This document shows positions 8,380-16,600 of a DNA stretch of 64,000 nucleotides, piece by piece (position 1 is the stretch's first letter; each line of letters opens with the position of its first letter). The stretch comes from Bacteroidales bacterium (lineage in GTDB: Bacteria > Bacteroidota > Bacteroidia > Bacteroidales > Prolixibacteraceae). Position numbers and translations under genes: made by a program. The notes beneath the pieces were generated by a model. That model had not been told where the DNA came from, ran no database searches, and was given only the letters and a program-made list of their open reading frames with translations. The stretch is from NCBI GenBank assembly GCA_012719495.1, contig JAAYAG010000090.1:36299-100298 (forward strand). The letters are read 5' to 3'.

Positions 8380-8577
8380 CTACTCCTGCAAACTCGGATC
8401 GAGCACTAAAAAAGCATAAAAGGCTGTTGTGTAAAAGTTTCGTAACCATCGAATATTCAACACCGAATTATCAGCCAAAACTGAGAGCGTAGAAAAAATA
8501 TAAGGCACCAGAACCTTTCCTGAAATCAGTTTCTGCTCATAAAAATATTTTTCCCAATCCTGATCCCTTGGCTGCAT
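8380..8577 (-). CDS. Small hypothetical protein (65 aa)
   Basis: A 65-residue frame with an ATG start, beginning 14 nt after the yfhO stop on the same strand, so it would be cotranscribed. The sequence (MQPRDQDWEKYFYEQKLISG, then a moderately hydrophobic Tyr/Phe-rich part, ending LVLDPSLQE) matches nothing I recognise. It has no signal peptide and no clear membrane segment. It could be a genuine small protein or a leftover of a larger gene; conservation beside yfhO would decide. Confidence 0.4.
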   Translation of the reverse strand: MQPRDQDWEKYFYEQKLISGKVLVPYIFSTLSVLADNSVLNIRWLRNFYTTAFYAFLVLDPSLQE

Positions 8578-8591
8578 AATTCAGACAGCTA

Positions 8592-11084
8592 TTATTCTTC
8601 CTTCTTTTTTCTGAGTTCAAAGAAAGCACCTCCGGCAATGGCAAGAATCAACAGAATAGATGATGCCAATGAAACTGCATTGCCCGTTTTATACGACTGA
8701 GGTTTGAATTCAAACACAATCTCGTGGTTTCCTGCCGGAACAACCATCGAACGCAAAATGTAGTTTGCCCTAAAATGAGATACTTCCTTTCCATCTACTT
8801 TGGCAACCCAACCTTTTGGATAATAAATTTCAGAGAAAACGGCCAATTGTTCCGAAGCGCTGTTCGATTGGTAAACTAAGCGATTAGGAGCGTACGATTT
8901 TAACGTTATAGTTCCGGTTCCATCTTTTCGGAACGATTTGCCTGAAATCTCCTTCTCAAACCTGCGGTCGACTACTGCGGTCAACTCTGGTTTAATGTCC
9001 TTGATGGCAGCAATTTCTTCATTGGCATTGGCAACCATTTTGTAATTGTCGACAAACCAAGCGTTACCCATAGCATGTGAATTTTCCAAGGGGTTTGATT
9101 CAGGGTTGTAAATTACATAGCGGGTATTGAGCATGTTAAGGGTGTTTAGATCAGCAAAAACAGCATCGAGCTCTTCTTGTGTTTTTACATTTCGTAATCG
9201 TGCACCGATCTGTTGAATTTCGGGAGAAATGTTATATTCGATCATTTCCTGATAGCGTTCCATTTTTGCCCCGTGGTAGCCACCAATCGATTTATGGAAA
9301 TACGAAGTAGAGCTATCGTTGAATGTGCTAACTGCAATATTCAATACCCGGTAATTTGGGTCTTTGTCCTGAAGTATGGCATTGTTAGCAGCTGAAGGGG
9401 TGTACACAGCTTCAGCTTTGCGTTTTGCAACAAAACTATCGCTGTTGAGGTATTTTTTGTTCACGGGCCAAAGGTCTGCAACAATGAGCACAGCCCATAA
9501 TGCAATGGCGTATTGCCCTTTTAGTTTGTTTGTATAGAAAGCCCAAAGGCCTGATGCAGCAAGTGCTACAAAAATAAAAGTGCGGAATGCATCGGTCCGA
9601 AGAACCATCTTCCGGTCGTTTATCAAGGCATCGATCAGCTGCTGAGGCCAACCCGATTGGGCTAACTGTGCATCGGAAGAACCTCTGAAACTGCCAGCCA
9701 AGCCAGGGATTATAGCAAAAATTAAGGCAAGACCTCCGGCGATTGCAAACGAATATTTAAGTGCGTTGATGAATTTCTTTGAGTCTATTTGTTTTAGATA
9801 CACTTCTTTTACAGCAAGCATGCCAAGCAAAGCCATCGCAAATTGCTGAATGACAATAATGTTCTTTACATCTCTGAACTTGTTATACCCAGGAAAGTAG
9901 TCGATCATGAAATTTGAAAGGAAAGGGATATTCTTTCCCAATGAGAGCAAAAATGAAATGAATACTACAAGGGCAATCCACCATTTCTCTCGGCCATTGA
10001 CAAGAAAAAGTCCAAGCACAAACAAGAAACATAATACCGCACCGTAGTAAAATGGACCAGAAGCTATAGGTTGGCTACCCCAATACAGCGGGGCATGTTG
10101 TGCAAGTTCTTTGGCATACGCTTTCCCTTGGCTTTTTTCAATGGTTTGAAAGAATTCAGAGCTTTCGCCCAGAGGTTCACTCATACCTCCTCCTTTTAGC
10201 CTTGGAATGAAAGCTGTAAGTGCTTCGCCTACATCGTAACTGTAATCGAGTATATAATTTCGGTCGAGCCCACTGGTTTTGTTGTTACCCTGTACGGTAA
10301 GTTCTGATTTCCCCCGGGTAGAAAATTTGCCATACTCGTACGTCGAAAGCAGGTTGGCAAAATTTGTTCCAACGGCCAAAAGGGCTGCCACGGCAAGTAC
10401 TGCCGACGATTTAGCAAACGAAGGCAATGTTTTCTCTTTGATAGCATATACCAAATAGGTAGAAGCCATAATAAGCACCATAATCCCGGCATAATAGGTC
10501 ATTTGCGGATGGTTGGACGAAAGCATTAACGAGAGGCCTAATGCAGCAAGCACTGCCCCTACAAACATTTTTTTATTATAAGCTAAGTATACTCCTGATA
10601 TAAGAAGAGAAAAAAACGAAAGGGTTTGCACTTTGGTAACATGCCCGGCATCGATAAGGATAAACACATAGGTTGAAAAACCATAGGCCAAAGCAGCAGC
10701 AAAACTTACCCAAGGTGTTACTCCAAAAACGAGACCCAATAAAAAGAATAAGCAAAAACTAACAATCAGGTAGTTGGCTGGTTGTGGGATGGCATTGATG
10801 ACACTGAGAAACTTCACAGATAGGTTTCCTGGATACCGACAACTTATCAAATATGCGGGCATACCACTAAACATTGAATTGGTCCACAAAGCTTCTTCGC
10901 CTGCCGTTTTTCTGAAGTCTTGAATTTCTTTTGCCATACCGCCCCAAGTTTTTAAATCTGAGGCGTTTAATTTTTCACCTTGTAAAAGCGATGGTAAGTA
11001 TGAAAATGTTACGATAATGAAAAGTAAGATGATAATCAAAATCTGATTAACCTTTTTAGATGGCTTCGTATTCAGTGTGCTCAT
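8592..11084 (-). CDS. YfhO family membrane protein
   Basis: 830 residues. A short cytoplasmic start is followed by a first membrane helix (ILIIILLFIIVTFSYLPSLL), a loop with MFSGMPAYLIS, then about a dozen further helices up to residue about 540. A large extracytoplasmic domain follows (about 545-800; VLNIAVSTFNDSSTSYFHKS, IYYPKGWVAKVDGKEV) with a final helix and a lysine-rich tail (FFELRKKKEE). This is the architecture of YfhO proteins, which resemble GT-C glycosyltransferases using lipid-linked sugars to modify surface polymers. A TACTTTTG -7 box lies at 11110-11117. The specific donor and acceptor are unknown. Confidence 0.9.
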   Translation of the reverse strand: MSTLNTKPSKKVNQILIIILLFIIVTFSYLPSLLQGEKLNASDLKTWGGMAKEIQDFRKTAGEEALWTNSMFSGMPAYLISCRYPGNLSVKFLSVINAIPQPANYLIVSFCLFFLLGLVFGVTPWVSFAAALAYGFSTYVFILIDAGHVTKVQTLSFFSLLISGVYLAYNKKMFVGAVLAALGLSLMLSSNHPQMTYYAGIMVLIMASTYLVYAIKEKTLPSFAKSSAVLAVAALLAVGTNFANLLSTYEYGKFSTRGKSELTVQGNNKTSGLDRNYILDYSYDVGEALTAFIPRLKGGGMSEPLGESSEFFQTIEKSQGKAYAKELAQHAPLYWGSQPIASGPFYYGAVLCFLFVLGLFLVNGREKWWIALVVFISFLLSLGKNIPFLSNFMIDYFPGYNKFRDVKNIIVIQQFAMALLGMLAVKEVYLKQIDSKKFINALKYSFAIAGGLALIFAIIPGLAGSFRGSSDAQLAQSGWPQQLIDALINDRKMVLRTDAFRTFIFVALAASGLWAFYTNKLKGQYAIALWAVLIVADLWPVNKKYLNSDSFVAKRKAEAVYTPSAANNAILQDKDPNYRVLNIAVSTFNDSSTSYFHKSIGGYHGAKMERYQEMIEYNISPEIQQIGARLRNVKTQEELDAVFADLNTLNMLNTRYVIYNPESNPLENSHAMGNAWFVDNYKMVANANEEIAAIKDIKPELTAVVDRRFEKEISGKSFRKDGTGTITLKSYAPNRLVYQSNSASEQLAVFSEIYYPKGWVAKVDGKEVSHFRANYILRSMVVPAGNHEIVFEFKPQSYKTGNAVSLASSILLILAIAGGAFFELRKKKEE

Positions 11085-11109
11085 TTTATTCGTTTTTAAC
11101 TTAGTAGGG

Positions 11110-11117
11110 CAAAAGTA
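11110..11117 (-). promoter_or_regulatory. Putative -7 box for yfhO
   Basis: Minus-strand TACTTTTG matches TAnnTTTG and lies 26 nt before the ATG at 11084. No clear -33 element was seen. Confidence 0.4.
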
Positions 11118-11155
11118 TAAATTGACTGGCTAATTTCCCACTTGTTATGAAAAAT

Positions 11156-11191
11156 AAATAGAAAGCCACTGCCCGAGGGGTGGACAGTGGC
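11156..11191 (-). terminator. Terminator after the FG-GAP protein gene
   Basis: GCCACTG (11165-11171) pairs with CAGTGGC (11185-11191). Read on the minus strand, the hairpin is followed by a T-rich tract. It lies about 58 nt beyond the stop of the gene at 11249-13276 and would end the sigma-factor cluster transcript. Confidence 0.7.
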
Positions 11192-11248
11192 CTATATAAA
11201 AAAACTACATTGGGGAAAGTAGAATTATGGGAGGGGAGGAGATGCTTG

Positions 11249-13276
11249 TTAATATTTTATAAATTTTTCATTTACAACGATATTCTCTTTTTGAAGTTTG
11301 GCAAAATACACTCCTCTTGGAAGAGTGCTCGCATTAATCAACTCGTGTTGCGAAATGCGTTTTGACAGGTAAATTTTCCCATTCAAATCGGTGACTGTAA
11401 GCAAGGCTGTACCTTGAAATCCAATCACATTGAGGTTTTCTGTCACCGGGTTCGGAAAGAATTTTAACTGATGGTTTAATGAACTCACAGATGAAAATAT
11501 GATTGGGTACGATGGGGAAATTTCTGACATACAGCCAAATTCATCTTTCAATTGGGTTTGATATTCACCGCTTCTTGAAATAACAAGAACAGAGTCATTT
11601 TCTCCGGCAATTTGGGTTCCGTTATAGTACCAGAAATAGGTAAAGGCTTTAGAGGCAAGCAACGTGTCGGCAAATTGCTCAATCGTTGGCACTTGGGGCT
11701 GTGGCTTTACAATAACCTGTATTGTGTCGGGGGTAGAATAAATTCCCTGGCAGTTTACGGTGAGGATAAAATTATACGATTGAGCCATTTCTACCTCGGG
11801 AGCAACAAAAGAAAAAGAAATTGATTCATTGTTTAACTCTGGTGCTTCAGGGCACACCCATGAGTACGAAAGTGAATCATTGTCGGGAATCGATGAATTG
11901 GCCCCTGAAATTTCATAAATACTTGTTTCACAAGCAGTAATATCATTTCCGGCCATGGCTGTAGGTTTGTGTTTCACATCCAGGTCGAGAATGTAAACTG
12001 CTCCGGCATTGGCAGCGCCATCATCGTCGCCCCAAACTCCTATTGTCAACTGCTTCTTATTGTCAGAAGATAATTTTTCAAAAACAGATAACGAAAACCC
12101 AAAACAATCTCCATTATCTATCAAACCATTAAATATCGAAGTCAACGAACTGATATCCTGCCTGTAATGAACTGTTCCATTAGGGTTAAGACTCAAAATC
12201 CAGAATTTTCCTCTGTCAAGACCACCATCATCGCCGTATTTAGACCCAACAGCAATATCTTCCACACCATCACCATCAATATCACCCAAAGTCGTAATAG
12301 CTGAACCAAACTGGTCATTATAGTTATTCCTTCCACCAAAATTTCCTTCTAAATTGCTTATCTTCTGGGCTTCCATAACCGAACAATCCGAATTAAGCAT
12401 CAAAATATATAGTGCACCACTATCACTAAGACTATCATCATCAGACGGGGCTCCTACGGCGAGGTCTACTATTCCGTCATCGTTAATATCTCCAATGTTT
12501 TCAACGGTATGACCAAATCCATCATTGCTGTCAAGTGTATAACCCAAGTTCCCAATATAATCATTAATCCGATGTTGCTCCTTAACGGTGCCATCTGAAT
12601 TCAACAAAAGAATCCAGATACATCCTTTATACACTCCACCATCAGAATCGAATGTTGGTGAACCCACGGTAATATCCGGGTTTCCATCTCCATCAAAATC
12701 GCCTAATGACGTTACCGACCAACCAAATATGTCGTTAGCCGAAACTCCAACCATACCGCCTTGAGTTGCACTTATTTCTTGCTGCGATTTTACTGTTCCA
12801 TCTGTGTTAAGGAATAAGATCCAAACAGCACCACTATTGTTTATATTGTCATCATCATAAGGTGCGCCAACAGCTATATCTATAACGCCATCCTTGTCAA
12901 GATCACCAATTGCCGTGATTGACTTTCCGAATAGGTCATCGACATTTAAAATGCCTTTAAAGTTGCCTTCAAGCGAACTAATCTTCTGTGTTCCTTTTAT
13001 CGATCGATCTTCATTTATGAATAGGATCCAAACAGCTCCGTGGTTCGTTCCACCATCATCATCTCGGAAAGTACCAATCGCGAGATCTTCAATTCCATTG
13101 CCATCAATATCGCCAATAACCTCGGCAGTGGCAAACTGATCCCCTTCGTCTAATTGTCCGGTGAAACCTCCTTGCGTGGCCGAAATTTTGCGAACATTAG
13201 AAATAAGGACCTGGTCTTGGCCCTTCAAAATCAGAACTGTAAGGCTTATGAAAAGGGCTAGAATGATTTTTTTCAT
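11249..13276 (-). CDS. FG-GAP repeat protein with type IX sorting domain
   Basis: 675 residues with a signal peptide (MKKIILALFISLTVLILKGQ). Residues about 30-435 hold seven FG-GAP/integrin-alpha-like repeats with Ca-binding loops of the type DIDGNGIED, DLDKDGVID, DFDGDGNPD, DINDDGIVD and DIDGDGVED, each followed by LAIGTFRDDDGG-like strands. These would fold as a Ca-stabilised seven-bladed propeller. Residues about 440-530 look like a PKD-type Ig domain (PTAMAGNDITACETS). The last 75 residues are a sorting domain (LKFFPNPVTENLNVIG, NASTLPRGVYFAKLQ, NEKFIKY). It should be exported by the type IX machine and displayed for adhesion or matrix contact. It is the last gene of the sigma-factor cluster, 18 nt after the lipoprotein gene. 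Confidence 0.9.
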   Translation of the reverse strand: MKKIILALFISLTVLILKGQDQVLISNVRKISATQGGFTGQLDEGDQFATAEVIGDIDGNGIEDLAIGTFRDDDGGTNHGAVWILFINEDRSIKGTQKISSLEGNFKGILNVDDLFGKSITAIGDLDKDGVIDIAVGAPYDDDNINNSGAVWILFLNTDGTVKSQQEISATQGGMVGVSANDIFGWSVTSLGDFDGDGNPDITVGSPTFDSDGGVYKGCIWILLLNSDGTVKEQHRINDYIGNLGYTLDSNDGFGHTVENIGDINDDGIVDLAVGAPSDDDSLSDSGALYILMLNSDCSVMEAQKISNLEGNFGGRNNYNDQFGSAITTLGDIDGDGVEDIAVGSKYGDDGGLDRGKFWILSLNPNGTVHYRQDISSLTSIFNGLIDNGDCFGFSLSVFEKLSSDNKKQLTIGVWGDDDGAANAGAVYILDLDVKHKPTAMAGNDITACETSIYEISGANSSIPDNDSLSYSWVCPEAPELNNESISFSFVAPEVEMAQSYNFILTVNCQGIYSTPDTIQVIVKPQPQVPTIEQFADTLLASKAFTYFWYYNGTQIAGENDSVLVISRSGEYQTQLKDEFGCMSEISPSYPIIFSSVSSLNHQLKFFPNPVTENLNVIGFQGTALLTVTDLNGKIYLSKRISQHELINASTLPRGVYFAKLQKENIVVNEKFIKY

Positions 13277-13294
13277 GTTGTACTTTTTCCTTGA

Positions 13295-14248
13295 TTAATT
13301 CTGATAGTTAATTTCCAAAACCGGTCGTAGATTCTTATTGCTATGTTCCATCGAGGCAAAACATATTCTTCGATAGTAATTCTCGTTTTCGAGCATCAGA
13401 ACAAAACCATAATTGGTATTGGGTTGCCCTACCATATCTGCTACTATGCCTGTAACATCTGCTTCATAATTCTGATTCGGTTCAGTGCTGGCTGGTAATA
13501 TGGTTTGATTGGTTATTGAGTATGTTGGCTGTTGCTCCCAAGTTAGGGAATTAGTTTGCCAATCCGATGTTACCTTCCTTATAATAAAAGAATTGGAGCC
13601 ACTGAAGTGCGATTGCTCGTGGTCTTCTATCCCGTCATCGGGGTGTTTTAGTGTAAGGGTCGCTTTGCTGATTGTTGCACTTACAGGAATTTCGCTTAGG
13701 TCGAATCGCAAATATGTGCGGCAAATCGTTGGTTTTAAATTGACAGTCCAAGAACTGATCATATAATTCTCTGGATTGCTATTGGCTGTTGCAGGGTACA
13801 GGCTATTTACAACAGCGTGTTTATTTTCACCCAATTCAATAGCTGAAGTCCAAGAGTATGGTTCTTTCTCATTTAAGATTTTGATGGTGATTTTTGACAG
13901 GTTACCATGATTGATTTTAAGCCCATTTCGGCAACTCAACAATTCCAATTCTATCTGTGCATTTTTTTCATAATCGATTTGTATTATGTCTTCTACAAAA
14001 AGTTCTCCACTTGTACTATCAACCCTAAATGCCTTACTTTGGGCTGAATACACCAAAAAATAATGTAATGAATTTTGATTTTCGGGGGCAACGCAACCAA
14101 CTAAAGAACCTGATGGTGTATTTTCAGACAAGGAGAAAACCTGATCTTCGACCGATAGCGGGAGTTCTCGGAAGGTTGAATCTGTTTCGCATCCTGTAAG
14201 GATCATAATCAGGCAGATGAATATGCTATTGAAAAGGTTTTTGTTCAC
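13295..14248 (-). CDS. Lipoprotein with cadherin-like and DNRLRE-type domains
   Basis: 317 residues from a GTG start; the next Met is inside the signal peptide, so GTG is the better choice. A lipobox (LTGC) gives Cys20. Residues about 35-125 look like one cadherin-type domain (VFSLSENTPSGSLVG, KAFRVDSTSGELFV). Residues about 130-315 match the DNRLRE/CBM96-type beta-sandwich (TYLRFDLSEIPVSATISKAT, LTWEQQPTYS, YGFVLMLENEN, RPVLEINY). The DNRLRE family is known in secreted carbohydrate-binding proteins. It is probably exposed on the outer membrane and acts with the FG-GAP protein encoded just downstream. The ligand is not predictable. Confidence 0.8.
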   Translation of the reverse strand: MNKNLFNSIFICLIMILTGCETDSTFRELPLSVEDQVFSLSENTPSGSLVGCVAPENQNSLHYFLVYSAQSKAFRVDSTSGELFVEDIIQIDYEKNAQIELELLSCRNGLKINHGNLSKITIKILNEKEPYSWTSAIELGENKHAVVNSLYPATANSNPENYMISSWTVNLKPTICRTYLRFDLSEIPVSATISKATLTLKHPDDGIEDHEQSHFSGSNSFIIRKVTSDWQTNSLTWEQQPTYSITNQTILPASTEPNQNYEADVTGIVADMVGQPNTNYGFVLMLENENYYRRICFASMEHSNKNLRPVLEINYQN

Positions 14249-14326
14249 TTTTAGGTTTGTTTGTTAATGAAAAGACGGTATTTTCTGAAATAGTTCCCAT
14301 TTCAGACAGAAAAAAAATGATTTTTA

Positions 14327-15112
14327 TCAATAATTGAGGTTGAAGCGGGTACAAACGCCGACACAGTTTAAGCTAAATGACAGCTCATTACTGTCAATTA
14401 TTGGGCTTAATCCAACCGAATAATAGGGTTCTATTTCGGCTGAAATTTTCTCTGAAAGTTTAACGATAAAGCTTGAATTTAGGGAGATTGAAAAGTAAAA
14501 TGAATTAAATTTTTCAGAGATTTCTGAGGCTTCCCCGAGCAATGAGAATTTTGCCCAATATTCAGAAAAAAGAAGATAGTGAAAGTTGCCCTGAATCCCA
14601 ACGCAGAGTTTATCCTTCAATGGGAGCGGCGAATAGGCAATCTTAAGAGGTGCAACAAAGTAATTGAGGTTGTTGTCTTGTGTGTTAATAACCGGTTCTC
14701 CAATGGCAAGTTGCATCGGCCTTATATTCCCGTTTTCGTCTTGAATAGTAACATTCTGAAAAGAGTATTCGTTGTAAGAAAACAATTCGTTGACCCGTTG
14801 AAAAGAAATCCCGGTGGTAATGGACCAATTATTAAGCTTTATTGTTTGTTTTACTCCAATATCGAGGCTGGGTCGGGCATTTAGCCCTTCTTTAAAGAAA
14901 AGTTGAGAAGGGGTAGTACCCTGCATGGAGTGGAAAGGATAAAATACTGAAACATCAAACGACGAACACAGTTCAACCATTACATAATTATATTCATAAT
15001 CGACAACTTCAACTTTTTTGTTAATAATAACAGGTGCAACAGGCTCTTGACCAATGCAATTATTATACGATAAGATTAAAAGAAAAAGAATTAGAAATGA
15101 AATTGTAATCAT
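14327..15112 (-). CDS. Outer-membrane beta-barrel-like protein
   Basis: The ATG at 15112 is preferred over an upstream TTG (15166) because it starts directly at a signal peptide (MITISFLILFLLILSYNNCIGQ), giving 261 residues. The mature part shows alternating polar/hydrophobic strands (LDIGVKQTIKLNNWSITTGI, KLCVGIQGNFHYLLF, ISAEIEPYYSVGL) and ends with an aromatic/Asn-Tyr terminus (CTRFNLNY), as outer-membrane barrels do. No family is recognised. It lies between the anti-sigma-like gene and the adhesion-type lipoprotein, so it may belong to the same envelope-response regulon. Confidence 0.65.
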   Translation of the reverse strand: MITISFLILFLLILSYNNCIGQEPVAPVIINKKVEVVDYEYNYVMVELCSSFDVSVFYPFHSMQGTTPSQLFFKEGLNARPSLDIGVKQTIKLNNWSITTGISFQRVNELFSYNEYSFQNVTIQDENGNIRPMQLAIGEPVINTQDNNLNYFVAPLKIAYSPLPLKDKLCVGIQGNFHYLLFSEYWAKFSLLGEASEISEKFNSFYFSISLNSSFIVKLSEKISAEIEPYYSVGLSPIIDSNELSFSLNCVGVCTRFNLNY

Positions 15113-15162
15113 ATCGAAACTGAAACTGAATTTATGGTAAAAATAACCAATCTCTGTTGATC

Positions 15163-15768
15163 TCAAAGACTAGTTTTTTTACGTTTAAATTTTACACTTT
15201 TCTTTTTTACTCTGATAGTGTCGATAGTCACTATCGTATCGGATACCGTTGGCGAAACTATTGGTTTTATTGAATCGGGCATAGATACAGTTTCGGTTGT
15301 CGAATCTTTGGTGATAGTACATGGCTCGCTCTTTGGGGTTATTATGCTGTCGGGTTGAGGTTTTATTGTCTCTTTTTTCATATTGTCGACACAACTTTTA
15401 ATAGCTTTTTTCTCGGATATTTTTTCTGATTTTTCAATTACAGGCCTTACAATCAAGATAGAATCGACAGCTGGAGTACTTTTGGCGTTGGGAATTGAAT
15501 CGACGATGGTAACACTATTATTTGGTGATACTCTTTCTTCATTAGCGTGATTATCTTTAATGAAATAAATCCCCACGATGGCTGTCAGGCCAATGGCTGC
15601 AACCAAGTAATAGATGTTGAAGGTTCCGGGAACGAAACGCATAAAATTCCTGTGCCGTATGGTTTTGCGTAGCTTCACCCATTCGGCTTCTGGCGGAACA
15701 CCTGGCATTTTCGCTTCCGAAAGCTTGTTCCGGAACAGGTCGTCGATATGTTTATCCAGATTGTCCAT
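15163..15768 (-). CDS. Anti-sigma-factor-like membrane protein
   Basis: 201 residues. The N-terminus is a short cytoplasmic region (MDNLDKHIDDLFRNKLSEAK, PPEAEWVKLRKTIRHR) of the kind found next to ECF sigma genes in Bacteroidota. One membrane helix follows at about 50-70 (YYLVAAIGLTAIVGIYFI). The rest is a Pro/Ser/Asp-rich periplasmic tail ending in a Lys-rich tract (VKKKSVKFKRKK). It overlaps the sigma gene by 17 nt, which implies translational coupling and a partnership. The proposed role is to hold the sigma factor at the membrane until an envelope signal arrives. This role is inferred from context; there is no classical ZAS motif. Confidence 0.7.
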   Translation of the reverse strand: MDNLDKHIDDLFRNKLSEAKMPGVPPEAEWVKLRKTIRHRNFMRFVPGTFNIYYLVAAIGLTAIVGIYFIKDNHANEERVSPNNSVTIVDSIPNAKSTPAVDSILIVRPVIEKSEKISEKKAIKSCVDNMKKETIKPQPDSIITPKSEPCTITKDSTTETVSMPDSIKPIVSPTVSDTIVTIDTIRVKKKSVKFKRKKTSL

Positions 15769-16384
15769 CGCGTATTTTACGTATTGCCATTCTGTTCAAT
15801 TCTTCTTTTAGCAAAGTTCTTGCTCTTAATAGTCGAGTCTTTGATGTTTTTTCATTGATCGAAATCATTTCCGCAATTTCCTGATGCTTGTATCCATCAA
15901 TTACATGCAATTGAAAAACAATTCTGAAATGCCCCGGGATCACGTTAAGGGCTGTTAGCATCTCTTCTTGAGTAAAATCGACATGTAAAATTGCATTGTA
16001 ATTGACATTAGCATTGTTTAATGAGTTTTCGTCCCAATCATCGTCAGTATTGTTTTGATCTTCAATTCTTGACTCAATAATATCATCAATACTTTCTGAC
16101 CGTCTTCCACTTTCTTTTTTGTAATAATCAAGTGCTGTGTTGATAAAAATCCTCTTCATCCAACCCATAAATGCTTTGGGGCACTTAAGAGAGGAAATGT
16201 TAGCATATATCTTCAAAAAACCGTCCTGAAACACATCCTCTGCATCGGCATCAGTTTTAACATATCGTTTGCAAATGAGGCGCATCGCGGGTGACAATGA
16301 ATCATAAAGCCAATGGAAAGATTTAACATCTCCCTTCTTAAGCTTGTCAATTAATTTATCATCAATTGTGATCCTATTGTTCAT
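15752..16384 (-). CDS. ECF-type RNA polymerase sigma factor
   Basis: 210 residues with the two domains of an ECF sigma-70 factor. Region 2, about residues 20-95: CKRYVKTDADAEDVFQDGFL and MGWMKRIFINTALDYYKKE. Region 4, about 140-200: VIPGHFRIVFQLHVIDGYKH then QEIAEMISINEKTSKTRLLR, the -35-binding helix-turn-helix. The linker between them is longer and more acidic than usual (SIDDIIESRIEDQNNTDDDW). It heads a minus-strand cluster with an anti-sigma-like gene and three envelope or secreted proteins, its most likely targets. Confidence 0.92.
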   Translation of the reverse strand: MNNRITIDDKLIDKLKKGDVKSFHWLYDSLSPAMRLICKRYVKTDADAEDVFQDGFLKIYANISSLKCPKAFMGWMKRIFINTALDYYKKESGRRSESIDDIIESRIEDQNNTDDDWDENSLNNANVNYNAILHVDFTQEEMLTALNVIPGHFRIVFQLHVIDGYKHQEIAEMISINEKTSKTRLLRARTLLKEELNRMAIRKIRDGQSG

Positions 16385-16600
16385 AAGACGAAAAGAAACT
16401 AAAAGGTTCCTGTTTTTTACAGATTTTTTTACTTACTAGCTTTTAGTAGTATTGAGGTTACGAATATATAAATACTTATGATTGTAAAAAACTGTTTATT
16501 TAGGTCTGTAGGGAAAAAATCAGCAGAATCTTTTTTGTTCGGTATTTAAAATCTGAGGATTATTTTCAACTTTGCTGTCAATAAATGAGGGAAAGAATAA

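Noticed and set aside
14285..14305. Hairpin CTGAAAT/ATTTCAG between the barrel-like and lipoprotein genes as a terminator
   Set aside because: No T-run on the transcribed strand. It may be a processing or attenuation element but is too weak to call.
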